From: Lachnospiraceae bacterium
GTDB lineage: Bacteria; Bacillota; Clostridia; Lachnospirales; Lachnospiraceae
Assembly: GCA_029338875.1 (NCBI GenBank)
Contig: JAQYBF010000010.1
Location: 1 to 52,458, forward strand
DNA: 52,458 nucleotides
Direction of reading: 5' to 3'
Of this stretch, positions 8,185-16,190 are shown in pieces; position 1 is the stretch's first letter; each line of letters begins with the position of its first letter. The position numbers were made by a program, and so were the translations under genes. The notes under the pieces are model-generated. The model searched no databases. It saw nothing but the letters and a program-made list of their open reading frames with translations, and was not told where the DNA came from.

Positions 8185-8415
8185 ATGGCAGTAAATCCAG
8201 GATCAATTTTTAAGATTATGCAGCTCAAGAAAAGGTTTGAGGACAACCATCCCAAGATGGCCGCTTTCTTGCAGAATGTACTTCTGAGCGGCCTTCCGGA
8301 AGGGACAGTCATTGATATCCGCGTAGAGAAGCCGGGCGAGAACCCGATCGAAGCCAATATGCGGGTTACTGCCGACGATATTGAGATGGCCCAGGAGCTG
8401 AAATCCATGCAGTAA
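8185..8415 (+). CDS. Small conserved-looking protein of unknown function
   Basis: 76 aa from the ATG at 8185, which has AGAAGGA six bases upstream; the ORF track begins at an upstream GTG (8167) with poorer spacing. The sequence (MAVNPGSIFKIMQLKKRFEDNHPKM at the N terminus) has a predicted amphipathic helix, then a hydrophobic and mixed beta segment TVIDIRVEKPG, and ends in an acidic helix. There is no signal peptide or membrane span. It is probably cotranscribed with maf. I do not recognise a family. Confidence 0.75.
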   Translation: MAVNPGSIFKIMQLKKRFEDNHPKMAAFLQNVLLSGLPEGTVIDIRVEKPGENPIEANMRVTADDIEMAQELKSMQ

Positions 8416-8417
8416 CC

Positions 8418-9224
8418 TTACTGCATCCTATTCTTGATAATCTCCCTCCGATATTCACTCGGCGACATGTGGTATTCTTCGCGGAAGACTCGGTTCATGG
8501 TACGCTGGCTGTCGAAGCCGGCATTCATGCAGGCCTCGGTGATGGACTGGTTGCTGAGGCGGAGGAGATGGACGAAGTCACGAAGGCGGGTCTGGTTCAG
8601 ATAGCGGTTGAAATTCATGTGAAAGGTCGAGGAGAAGAGCCTTGACAGGGCGTAGGGACTGACGTAGAGGTCCTTTGCCATGGAGGTCAGGGTCACTTCT
8701 CGGGTGTGGTTCCGGGCAATGTACTCGACAGTCCGGTAGATCAGGTCGTCGCTTCCCATGGAATCCTTCTGCACCAGGTGAAACATGGGAAAAATCCGGC
8801 CCAGAATGATCTGGAGATAGGAATCCATGAGGACATCGTGATAGACCTGGCGGTCGTCGAGATTTTCCAGGCAGATCAGGGCCTGGATGATGTCGTCGGA
8901 AACCCGCTCCTTGGGAATGACCGGATCCTGAGCTGTATAGCGCTCGAGCGCATCGCGGAAGGGCGGGCAGTGGTCGGCCGTCGAGTGGATGAAGAGGGCG
9001 TGGCCTTCCTCGCCGGACATATTCTGATAATGGTGGATGACCTGAGGAAAAATCAGGGCCAGATCGCCTGCCTCCATATGGAAGAGATTGGTTCCGCTTC
9101 CGATTTCCATGCTTCCGCTCCGAAGATAGACCAGCTCCATGGGTTCGTGCAGATGCGGCGGTACATGCTCAACAGATTTTACATAGACTTCAAAATCGGG
9201 TTTATTCTGATAGATCGCATACAT
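8418..9224 (-). CDS. AraC-family transcriptional regulator with N-terminal cupin
   Basis: 268 aa. The N-terminal part (HLHEPMELVYLRSGSMEIG, residues about 25-90) is the AraC ligand-binding cupin. The C-terminal 100 residues hold two helix-turn-helix units (VTLTSMAKDLYVSPYALSRLF and ITEACMNAGFDSQRTMNRVF) and end MSPSEYRRE. Such proteins usually sense sugars or related small molecules. The start is supported by AAGGAG upstream on the minus strand. It is convergent with the maf pair. GGGAACGT occurs next to its RBS and again in the palindrome at 9421, a possible autoregulatory site. Confidence 0.9.
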   Translation of the reverse strand: MYAIYQNKPDFEVYVKSVEHVPPHLHEPMELVYLRSGSMEIGSGTNLFHMEAGDLALIFPQVIHHYQNMSGEEGHALFIHSTADHCPPFRDALERYTAQDPVIPKERVSDDIIQALICLENLDDRQVYHDVLMDSYLQIILGRIFPMFHLVQKDSMGSDDLIYRTVEYIARNHTREVTLTSMAKDLYVSPYALSRLFSSTFHMNFNRYLNQTRLRDFVHLLRLSNQSITEACMNAGFDSQRTMNRVFREEYHMSPSEYRREIIKNRMQ

Positions 9225-9420
9225 CGGGAACGTCTCCTTACTTATTTCAATTCAATTTTTCGATCAAATTAATTCTTTTTTGTCGACTTTGATTTTGCAA
9301 ATTCGCTATAAGATAAAGCAAAAATAGCACATGTGACTGAATTTTGCAAGATTTGGCCAATAAACTTTTTCATCTGGCAAGCAGGTTTCAAATTCAGGGC
9401 CTATTATATAGACAGTTTCA

Positions 9421-9432
9421 GGGAACGTTCCC
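9421..9432. promoter_or_regulatory. Palindrome GGGAACGTTCCC, possible operator
   Basis: Perfect 12-bp palindrome in the spacer between araC and the phosphatase gene; half of it (GGGAACGT) recurs at 9226 beside the araC start. It overlaps the first hairpin of the candidate RNA, so it may act as RNA rather than as a protein site. Confidence 0.3.
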
Positions 9433-9641
9433 GAAGAGGAAGCCCTGGAACAAACCTAATAAAAACCGGTAGCTGATATTACTCCCCCTACCCATATATG
9501 AGACACCATTTCTCATCCCCCCTTATTAGAGATATGAACTGTCATTTCAGAATGAAGCTCAGGTGTCGACGGTACCGGTTTTTATCTCATATATCCCCTC
9601 ATATACAGGTGGCGTTGCGAATTGTCACCAATTCCCTTTCA

Positions 9642-9674
9642 CAAGCAGAGACCCCCTTCTCTGCTTGTTTTTTT
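9642..9674 (+). terminator. Strong rho-independent terminator
   Basis: Perfect 10-bp arms CAAGCAGAGA and TCTCTGCTTG, a six-base loop and seven T. It lies 72 bp before the phosphatase start, so it either ends the candidate RNA or attenuates the gene. Confidence 0.9.
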
Positions 9675-9745
9675 GTGTATTTTTTCCATATAAACTCAAC
9701 ATAGCGGATGATAGAATCAGACTGAATAACAGAAAGGATTAAGAA

Positions 9746-10405
9746 ATGGCAACCATTTATTTCATCAGACACGGCCAGACTGACATGAATGTCCACCATA
9801 TGCTGCAGGGCCGGACCAATACCCACTTGAACGAGACCGGACGCACCATGGCGGCCGGCGCCGGAGAGTTTTTAAAGAAGGCAAATATAAAGCCGGACCG
9901 CATCCTGGTTTCTCCCCTCGATCGAGTCAAGGAGACCGTTGAAATCGCAAGCGGTATCGACCGGTCTAAATTTATCGAAGAGCCCCTGCTGATCGAGTTC
10001 TGCTTCGGACCTTACGAGGGCGTGGAGGCGCGGAAGATGGCGCCGGAATTCCATCATGATTTCTTCGAGACACCGGAGAAGTGCGTGATGCCGGAGGGCG
10101 CCGAGACTTACGAGGAGATTCTGGACCGGGCCAGGCAGTTCCTGGAGAAGCTGGCAAAGGACTATCCGGACGACGATCCGCGGACCATTCTCTGCGGGAC
10201 CCACGGCGGAATTCTTCATGCGCTGCTGGTTGTTGCCCAGGGCAAGGAGCTCCATAATTTCTGGAATGTGGAAGTGAAGAATTGCGCGGTCTTCAAGCTG
10301 ACTCACAATCCGGGAACGACGGATTACACGAAGCCGGCTGAGTACTGGACGATGGAGAATATTTTCCGGGGGTACGGGGATTCGTTTTCGAAGAAGGAGA
10401 AGTGA
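9746..10405 (+). CDS. Histidine phosphatase family protein (phosphoglycerate mutase-like)
   Basis: 219 aa. It starts with the catalytic IRHGQTDMN motif (nucleophilic His in RHG), and the second catalytic His is in GTHGGILHALL near residue 152. LVSPLDRVKETVEIA matches the conserved Arg-containing helix. Family members are cofactor-dependent mutases or broad phosphatases (including CobC and PhoE types); specificity is not resolvable. The length fits a single domain. The RBS AAAGGA is present. It appears monocistronic, downstream of the candidate RNA and its terminator. Confidence 0.88.
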   Translation: MATIYFIRHGQTDMNVHHMLQGRTNTHLNETGRTMAAGAGEFLKKANIKPDRILVSPLDRVKETVEIASGIDRSKFIEEPLLIEFCFGPYEGVEARKMAPEFHHDFFETPEKCVMPEGAETYEEILDRARQFLEKLAKDYPDDDPRTILCGTHGGILHALLVVAQGKELHNFWNVEVKNCAVFKLTHNPGTTDYTKPAEYWTMENIFRGYGDSFSKKEK

Positions 10406-10536
10406 GTGTGCTTCGGACGAAATAAATGCTTCTCTTTATAGGCTTGTTTTAGAGTACTTGTTGACAATACTATTGACTTGGAATTTTAAATTCTGAAGCT
10501 GATTTAATCGGATTCAGCTGACTTTATTCATTACTT

Positions 10537-10634
10537 CGGAGGATTTCAAGGAAAAACTTGAATCCCGATGTTTGCTTACTGATTTACCTGATTTCAAAAC
10601 ATCGATTACAAAGAAAAACTCAAATCCCGATGTC
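10537..10634 (-). repeat. Hairpin-repeat array C (2 units, reverse orientation)
   Basis: Two copies of the same family, read on the minus strand: 10596-10634 (both arms) and 10537-10573 (one arm degraded). The linker between them contains the GAAATCAGG motif shared with array A linkers. It is located downstream of the phosphatase gene. The rest of the 10406-10883 spacer is AT-rich and holds no supported gene. Confidence 0.8.
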
Positions 10635-10883
10635 CATTCAAGATTTCCTTGGAGACATACAAGGTTTCTGACTTGTTGTTTGAAATGAAGGCCAAATTGC
10701 ACGGTTGAATTGTATAGTCCAAATTCAAAGCCAAATGCCGGCTGAAATGAATAGTTCAAATTTAAAACCGGACTAAATGGTGGATAAAAATAAGAAAATC
10801 GAGCCGATTTTTGAATAATTATATAAAAATCTCTCGTAAATCATACAAATCTTGGATAAAGTGATAAAAAATACAATTTACCC

Positions 10884-10912
10884 TTGCATACAGTGAATAA
10901 TTATGATAGTAT
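10884..10912 (+). promoter_or_regulatory. Sigma-A promoter of the amino-acid ABC operon
   Basis: TTGCAT, 17-bp spacer, TAGTAT. It is followed at once by the inverted repeat at 10919. Confidence 0.6.
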
Positions 10913-10918
10913 CACGGA

Positions 10919-10944
10919 GTCAGATGGTTAATTATTCATCTGAC
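10919..10944 (+). promoter_or_regulatory. Inverted repeat just after the ABC-operon promoter
   Basis: GTCAGATG and CATCTGAC, perfect 8-bp arms with an AT-rich 10-bp centre, starting about 7 bp past the -10 box. The position fits an operator at the transcription start or a 5' hairpin. Confidence 0.45.
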
Positions 10945-11026
10945 CAGGGAAAAGAAAAAACTTTATTCACCATTTTATAACATTCTTTATTTATCAGATG
11001 AACATGGGATGGAAGAGAGGCACATT

Positions 11027-11776
11027 ATGAAGAAAATGAAGAAAATCGTCAGTCTTGCACTGACAGCGGTTCTGGCTTTTGGCGTACTGACCGCCTGTGG
11101 TTCTAAGTCAAGTTCGAAGGATACCCTGGTCATGGCGACCAATGCAACCTTCCCTCCTTATGAGTCGGTTTCCAATGACAAGATCGTCGGCATCGACGTC
11201 GACATTGCGAATGCCATTGCAAAGAAGCTGGGCAAGAAGCTTGAGATCAAGGATGTCTCCTTTGATTCCATCATCGCCGGTGTTCAGCAGGGCAAATATG
11301 ATTTCGGTATGGCCGGAATCACCGTTACCGAGGATCGTAAGAAGAATGTTGACTTCACCGATCCTTATGCAAAGGCTGTTCAGTCTGTTATCGTAAAAGA
11401 GGATTCCACGATTCAGTCCGTGGATGACATCACGAAGAACAACAAGATTGGCGTTCAGCAGGGCACGACCGGTGATATTTATGCAAGTGATGATTACGGT
11501 GAAGATGCCGTTATCAAGTACAACGACGGCCCGACCGCCGTACAGGCTCTGATCTCCGGAAAGGTTGACTGCGTTATCATCGACAGCGAGCCGGCCAAGG
11601 CTTATGTCGCTGCCAACCAGGGACTGAAGATTCTGGATTCCGCTTATGCAGATGAGGAATATGCGATCTGCGTCAAGAAGGGCAGTGATCTGAAGGGTGA
11701 CATCAATGATGCGCTCAAGGATCTGAAGGATGACGGAACGATCGACAAGATCATTGCTAAGTATATTAAGGAATGA
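11027..11776 (+). CDS. Amino-acid ABC transporter substrate-binding lipoprotein (family 3)
   Basis: 249 aa from the ATG at 11027; the ORF track's 11009 start would place charged residues before the signal peptide. The signal peptide ends in the lipobox LTAC with Cys24 the lipidated residue. The mature part is SBP_bac_3: TFPPYESV, GIDVDIANAIAKKLGK, FDFGMAGITVTEDRKKNVDFTDPY region and GVQQGTTGD. It binds a polar or charged amino acid outside the membrane and passes it to the permease encoded next. The exact ligand is unknown. Its last codons are duplicated in the 3' spacer. Confidence 0.93.
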   Translation: MKKMKKIVSLALTAVLAFGVLTACGSKSSSKDTLVMATNATFPPYESVSNDKIVGIDVDIANAIAKKLGKKLEIKDVSFDSIIAGVQQGKYDFGMAGITVTEDRKKNVDFTDPYAKAVQSVIVKEDSTIQSVDDITKNNKIGVQQGTTGDIYASDDYGEDAVIKYNDGPTAVQALISGKVDCVIIDSEPAKAYVAANQGLKILDSAYADEEYAICVKKGSDLKGDINDALKDLKDDGTIDKIIAKYIKE

Positions 11777-11812
11777 TCGAAGGGATCATCGCCAAGTATA
11801 TCAGGGAATGAT
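11749..11812 (+). repeat. Tandem duplication of the binding-protein gene 3' end (period 35 bp)
   Basis: GATCATTGCTAAGTATAT at 11749 (coding IIAKYI, then KE and the stop) recurs as GATCATCGCCAAGTATAT at 11784, which would again read IIAKYIRE and stop. The second copy is beyond the stop codon and untranslated. Confidence 0.85.
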
Positions 11813-11854
11813 GAGATTTACCGGATTTGTTGAAAGAAATTCAGATTTGAATTC

Positions 11855-12013
11855 GGTTTATATTTGGTCTAAATTTAGACCAGAATGAGATGCTCGAGGA
11901 ATCCGGAGATTCCGGAGAATTCGAGGAGCCCAAGGAACTTGAGAAATTCGAGGAGCCTGAGAAGTCCGGAGACTTCTGGGAATTCGAGAAGTCCGAGAGC
12001 CAGAAGAAATTCG
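11855..12013. repeat. GGTCTAAATTTAGACC palindrome and GA-rich low-complexity spacer
   Basis: At 11866-11881 a perfect 16-bp palindrome fuses two copies of the dispersed GGTCTA.ATTT motif, and a near-copy (GGTTTATATTT) abuts it at 11855. From about 11890 follow degenerate repeats of GAATTCGAGGAGCC type. The 80-aa ORF through this part is Glu/Lys/Ser-only low complexity and is not called as a gene. The spacer runs from 11777 to 12094. Confidence 0.7.
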
Positions 12014-12094
12014 ACGATTCGGGGCATTGTGTAAATAAGGACAGGGGACGGCTGTGGCCGGCCCTTGTCTTCGTGTGTAGAAAGAGGACATTTT

Positions 12095-12814
12095 ATGAGC
12101 TTAAAAGACCAGTTCATACAGGCTTTCGTTGAGAATGGCCGCTATAAGCTTCTCCTTTCCGGCTTCGGGGCAACGCTTCTGATTACCCTGTTTTCGGCCG
12201 TGATCGGTGTGATCCTTGGCTTTGTCTGCGGCATGATCCGGGCAACCTACGACAAGAATAAGGAAGCTTTGAAACGGAGAGGCGGGTTCAGCTACTATCT
12301 TCTGGCCGTTCTGAATTTCATCGCGAAGATCTATATCACGGTTATCCGCGGTACCCCGACGGTTATCCAGCTCATGATTTCCTACTTCCTGATTTTCGCC
12401 ATGGCCCAGAATGGTGTTCCTATCGCCATCTTCGCCTTCGGTCTAAATTCGGGCGCCTATGTCTCCGAGATCATCCGGGGCGGCGTCATGTCGATCGACG
12501 AGGGCCAGTTCGAGGCCGGACGGTCGCTGGGCTTCAGCTATGTGCAGACTCTTCGTTACGTCATCATTCCCCAGGTTACCAAGTCGGTCTTCCCGGCTCT
12601 GATGAACGAGTTTATTACCCTCTTTAAGGAAACTTCCATTTCCGGATACGTCGGCATCCGGGATCTGACCAAGGGCGGAGATATCATCCGGTCCACGACC
12701 TATCAGCCTTTCATGCCGCTCTTCCTGATCGCCGGAATCTATCTCGTTTCTGTTCTGCTTCTGGAATATGTCGGCGGCAAGCTGGAGAGGAGGATGCGTC
12801 GCGATGAACGATAA
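12095..12814 (+). CDS. Polar amino-acid ABC transporter permease
   Basis: 239 aa from the ATG at 12095 (AAAGAGGA upstream); the ORF track's earlier start is a TTG without RBS. Hydrophobic segments include [20 protein letters not shown] and a C-terminal span [17 protein letters not shown]. The EAA loop that docks the ATPase is [21 protein letters not shown]. It belongs to the HisM/GlnP-type inner-membrane permeases and likely works as a homodimer. Its end overlaps the ATPase gene by 11 bp, indicating translational coupling. Confidence 0.93.
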   Translation: MSLKDQFIQAFVENGRYKLLLSGFGATLLITLFSAVIGVILGFVCGMIRATYDKNKEALKRRGGFSYYLLAVLNFIAKIYITVIRGTPTVIQLMISYFLIFAMAQNGVPIAIFAFGLNSGAYVSEIIRGGVMSIDEGQFEAGRSLGFSYVQTLRYVIIPQVTKSVFPALMNEFITLFKETSISGYVGIRDLTKGGDIIRSTTYQPFMPLFLIAGIYLVSVLLLEYVGGKLERRMRRDER

Positions 12815-13547
12815 GGTACTGGTTCAGGTCCGTGACCTGAAGAAATATTATAAAAACGGCGAAATCAAGGCTCTGGACGGGGTCTCTATTGATATCCATC
12901 AGGGTGAAGTTCTGGTTATCATCGGACCTTCGGGCTCCGGCAAGTCCACTCTGCTTCGGTCCCTGAATCTTCTGGAATTCCCGACCTCCGGCAGCATTGA
13001 TGTCGACGGGGTCGATATTACAAACCCCAAGATCAATATCAACAAGCACCGGCAGAAGATGGGCATGGTCTTCCAGCACTTTAATCTCTTTCCCAATATG
13101 ACCATTCTGGAAAATATGACCCTGGCGCCCATGAAGCTTCTCCATAAATCAAAGGAAGAAGCGGAAAAGCAGGCCAGAGAGCTCCTGAAGAGAGTCAATC
13201 TGGAGGACCGGGCGGATTCCTATCCCAGACAGCTGTCCGGCGGCCAGCAGCAGAGAATCGCCATCGTCCGGGCCCTCTGCATGGATCCGGAGATCCTGCT
13301 TTTCGATGAGCCGACTTCGGCTCTGGATCCGGAGATGGTCGGCGAGGTTCTGGATGTTATGAAGGAACTGGCCAGGGGCGGTATGACCATGGCGGTCGTT
13401 ACCCATGAGATGGGATTTGCCCGTGAGGTGGCCGATCATGTGGTCTTTATGGCGGACGGCAAGATCGTCGAAGAGGGCAGCCCGGATCAGATCTTCGATC
13501 ATCCGGAGAGCGAGAGGCTGAAGAGTTTTCTGGCCAAGATTATCTGA
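12804..13547 (+). CDS. Polar amino-acid ABC transporter ATP-binding protein
   Basis: 247 aa from the ATG at 12804 with GAGAGGAGG upstream; the longer ORF start at 12768 would lie deep in the permease gene. Walker [11 protein letters not shown]-loop [12 protein letters not shown], signature LSGGQQQR, Walker [15 protein letters not shown] and switch His in VVTHEMGFA are all intact. It is the GlnQ/HisP type, powering import by the preceding permease. Confidence 0.95.
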   Translation: MNDKVLVQVRDLKKYYKNGEIKALDGVSIDIHQGEVLVIIGPSGSGKSTLLRSLNLLEFPTSGSIDVDGVDITNPKININKHRQKMGMVFQHFNLFPNMTILENMTLAPMKLLHKSKEEAEKQARELLKRVNLEDRADSYPRQLSGGQQQRIAIVRALCMDPEILLFDEPTSALDPEMVGEVLDVMKELARGGMTMAVVTHEMGFAREVADHVVFMADGKIVEEGSPDQIFDHPESERLKSFLAKII

Positions 13548-13562
13548 TGATTACAGCGTCAA

Positions 13563-13748
13563 AAGTCTGCCACCACGCATGCAAAGCATGCAAGTGGTGG
13601 CAAGACTTGTTGACACTGCCCCACATGAGACATGAAGTGGCGCGTATGCGTCACGACAATGTCGAATGTGGCAGCGTGGTGGGAGTTGCGAAGCAACGAA
13701 ACCACGCGTAATCATAAGTGAGTGTCAAAAGGCACTTTTGACACTCAC
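13563..13748. other. Highly structured intergenic element of four hairpins, possible MITE or RNA
   Basis: Successive inverted repeats fill the spacer: 13563-13608 (AAGTCTGCCACCAC with GTGGTGGCAAGACTT and nested GCATGC arms); 13616-13674 (CTGCCCCACAT with ATGTGGCAG, nested GACAT/ATGTC); 13674-13708 (GCGTGGT...GTTGC, GCAAC...ACCACGC); and 13718-13748, a perfect 14-bp stem GTGAGTGTCAAAAG with loop GCA. The ends also match each other inverted (GTCAAAAGT at 13558 and ACTTTTGAC at 13734), as in a small non-autonomous element. There is no T tract, so the last hairpin is not an ordinary terminator. Confidence 0.65.
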
Positions 13749-13790
13749 ATCTTCTGATCGCGCCTTCAGGCAAAAATGAAAAAATTATGA

Positions 13791-13839
13791 AGAATCTGCG
13801 GAAAGGCTTCGGGCGCGTTGCTTTTCGCAGATTCTTTTC
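13791..13839 (+). terminator. Long-stem terminator-like hairpin overlapping the ftsH promoter
   Basis: AGAATCTGCG (13791) pairs with CGCAGATTCT (13826), with further GAAAGGC/GCTTTTC pairing inside, followed by TTTTC. Its right arm contains the spacer of the ftsH promoter. Confidence 0.6.
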
Positions 13840-13846
13840 ATATAAT
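13818..13846 (+). promoter_or_regulatory. Sigma-A promoter of ftsH
   Basis: TTGCTT, 17-bp spacer, perfect TATAAT, 32 bp before the ftsH ATG. Confidence 0.75.
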
Positions 13847-13877
13847 TAGGAAGTACAGCCTAAGAATGGAGGCCCGA

Positions 13878-16112
13878 ATGGACGAAAATCAAAATCGTCC
13901 TCCATACAATGGAGGAAATAACAACGGGGACAACAATCGGCGGCAGCCGATTTTTATGTTTATCCTGTTCACTCTGATTGCCATCTTCATCACGACGATG
14001 ATCTACAGCAGCGTGAGTACAGGTTCCCAGCAGGAAGTTTCTTATTCCAAGTTCTACAGCGAGCTTGAGGATGGGAAAATCAAATCCGTTACCTTCTCGA
14101 ATCATCAGATTCAGTTTACTCTGAAGGACGGGGCGGATTCGGATCTGACCAAAAGCAACGACTCATCGAGGAACACCCTCTATGAGCTGACCGGCCAGTC
14201 CGTCGATGTGACCTATTACACCAACTATCTGGTGGAGGACCAGGATCTTCTGCCTCTTCTAAAGAAGCAGGACGTGAAGATCGTAGAGAAGCCGACCAGT
14301 TCGACCGGCGCGATTGTCTACAACATTCTCTCCTTTGTCCTGCCGCTTCTGATTCTCTGGGGCATCTTCGCCTTCGCCATGCGGCGGATGGGCGGAAGCT
14401 CGGGCGGCGGCGTCCTGGGCGTCGGAAAGTCCAATGCCAAGGTCTACGTCGAGAAGTCGACCGGCGTCACCTTCAAGGATGTTGCCGGACAGGATGAAGC
14501 CAAGGAATCCCTTCAGGAGGTCGTTGATTTCCTGAAGAATCCGAAGAAATATACGGCAATCGGAGCGAAGCTTCCCAAAGGTGCTTTACTTGTAGGCCCT
14601 CCCGGAACCGGTAAAACCCTTCTGGCAAAGGCCGTTGCCGGCGAGGCCGGTGTGCCTTTCTTCTCTCTGGCAGGTTCGGATTTCGTCGAGATGTTCGTCG
14701 GCGTCGGCGCATCCCGTGTCCGTGACCTCTTCAAGGAAGCACAGAAGCAGGCTCCCTGCATTATTTTCATCGATGAGATCGATGCCATTGGTAAGTCCCG
14801 TGACGGTGCTTACGGCGGCGGAAATGACGAGCGTGAGCAGACTCTGAATCAGCTGCTTGCAGAAATGGATGGTTTTGATTCCAGCAAGGGTATCCTGATC
14901 CTGGCCGCAACCAACCGTCCGGAGGTTCTGGATAAGGCCCTGCTTCGTCCGGGCCGTTTTGACCGTCGGATTATCGTTGACCGTCCGGACCTGAAAGGTC
15001 GTGAAGATACCCTGAAGGTGCATTCCAAGGATGTTCCTATGGATGATACCGTTGATCTGCACGCTCTGGCTCTGGCTACGGCCGGCCTGGTCGGATCGGA
15101 TCTGGCCAATATCATTAACGAGGCTGCCATTAATGCGGTCAAGAAAGGCCGCCAGTATGTCAACCAGTCGGATCTCTTTGAAGCCTTCGAGCTTGTCGCT
15201 GTCGGCGGCAAGGAAAAGAAGGACCGCGTCATGTCCGACAAGGAGCGGAAAATCGTCTCCTATCATGAGGTTGGACATGCTCTGGTTACCGCGCTTCAGA
15301 AGAATACCGAGCCGGTTCAGAAGATCACGATCGTGCCGAGAACCATGGGTGCTCTGGGATATACCCTGCAGACTCCGGAAGAGGAGAAGTATCTGCAGAC
15401 CAAGGATGAACTCCTTGCCAAGATCGTTACCCTGATGGGCGGCCGTGCTGCAGAGGAGCTGATCTTCGAGTCTCCGACCAGCGGTGCTTCCAATGATATC
15501 GAGCAGGCGACAAATATAGCCCGCAACATGATTACCCGTTTCGGCATGTCCAAGAAGTTCGGAATGATGGGTCTGGCTACGGTTAAGAGCCAGTATCTGG
15601 AAGGCCGTGCTTCCATGGAGTGTGCGGATGACACCGCAGCCGAGATTGATGAGGAAGTCCGTGAGATTATTCAGGATTCCTATGATGAAGCAATCCGTCT
15701 CCTGAAGGAAAACCGGGACATCCTGGATCATATCGCGGGATATCTCTACAGCCGTGAGACCATTACCGGTAAGGAATTCATGCAGATCTTCAGCAAGATG
15801 AAGGGCATTGAAGAACCGGCTCCGGTCGAGACCGATGAGAACGGAAATTCCGTTGATGAAGTCAATCATATGGGAGAAAATTCCGGCGACGTCGGTGAAG
15901 ACACCAAGGAACCGGACAGCGATGATTTCCTGGCAGGCCAGAAGGAAGGCCGGGAGGCACCACCTGCCGATGAGGCGGAGATGGCAAGGTCCTTCGGAAA
16001 TGTGAATAACAGCCAGGGGCAGGCGAGTCAGGGTCAGCAGAGACCGGTGAATCAGGACCAGCCGAACCAGACCAGCAACTGGCAGGATCCCAATAACGGA
16101 CAGAATATGTAA
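13878..16112 (+). CDS. ftsH: ATP-dependent zinc metalloprotease FtsH
   Basis: 744 aa from the ATG at 13878, which has GGAGG at good spacing; the ORF track start at 13818 lies within the promoter. Two membrane spans ([18 protein letters not shown] and [17 protein letters not shown]) flank an extracytoplasmic domain. AAA+ part: Walker A GPPGTGKT near residue 240, Walker [11 protein letters not shown], second region of homology [19 protein letters not shown]. The zinc site HEVGH is near residue 461. It degrades membrane and regulatory proteins as a hexamer. The last 100 residues are a Gln/Asn/Pro-rich, probably disordered tail. Confidence 0.97.
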   Translation: MDENQNRPPYNGGNNNGDNNRRQPIFMFILFTLIAIFITTMIYSSVSTGSQQEVSYSKFYSELEDGKIKSVTFSNHQIQFTLKDGADSDLTKSNDSSRNTLYELTGQSVDVTYYTNYLVEDQDLLPLLKKQDVKIVEKPTSSTGAIVYNILSFVLPLLILWGIFAFAMRRMGGSSGGGVLGVGKSNAKVYVEKSTGVTFKDVAGQDEAKESLQEVVDFLKNPKKYTAIGAKLPKGALLVGPPGTGKTLLAKAVAGEAGVPFFSLAGSDFVEMFVGVGASRVRDLFKEAQKQAPCIIFIDEIDAIGKSRDGAYGGGNDEREQTLNQLLAEMDGFDSSKGILILAATNRPEVLDKALLRPGRFDRRIIVDRPDLKGREDTLKVHSKDVPMDDTVDLHALALATAGLVGSDLANIINEAAINAVKKGRQYVNQSDLFEAFELVAVGGKEKKDRVMSDKERKIVSYHEVGHALVTALQKNTEPVQKITIVPRTMGALGYTLQTPEEEKYLQTKDELLAKIVTLMGGRAAEELIFESPTSGASNDIEQATNIARNMITRFGMSKKFGMMGLATVKSQYLEGRASMECADDTAAEIDEEVREIIQDSYDEAIRLLKENRDILDHIAGYLYSRETITGKEFMQIFSKMKGIEEPAPVETDENGNSVDEVNHMGENSGDVGEDTKEPDSDDFLAGQKEGREAPPADEAEMARSFGNVNNSQGQASQGQQRPVNQDQPNQTSNWQDPNNGQNM

Positions 16113-16138
16113 ATCCAAGAATTTCAATGAAATCAGAG

Positions 16139-16166
16139 GGGCTGTGAGTTTTCACGGCCCTTTTTT
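16139..16166 (+). terminator. Terminator between ftsH and uvrC
   Basis: GGGCTGTGA and TCACGGCCC arms (one wobble), four-base loop, six T. Confidence 0.88.
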
Positions 16167-16190
16167 GAACCATACAAACCGAGGTATTCC

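Larger units (their letters stand above)
9416..9674 (+). ncRNA. Candidate structured RNA with its own terminator
   Basis: Three nested or successive structures precede a strong terminator: a hairpin TTTCAGGG (9416) with CCCTGGAA (9443), including a wobble pair; a long-range perfect 11-bp stem AAAAACCGGTA (9461) with TACCGGTTTTT (9573) enclosing GACACC (9502) and GGTGTC (9562); and a small hairpin GGTG...CACC at 9609-9631. The gene-free spacer spans 9225-9745. It could be a free small RNA or a leader attenuating the phosphatase gene at 9746. It matches no riboswitch class that I recognise. Confidence 0.5.

Noticed and set aside
11890-12132. 80-aa Glu/Lys/Ser-rich ORF
   Set aside because: Made from degenerate GAATTCGAGGAG repeats; no RBS and it overlaps the permease start.
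14586-16127. 513-aa minus-strand ORF opposite ftsH
   Set aside because: Antisense shadow; ftsH on the plus strand is unambiguous.
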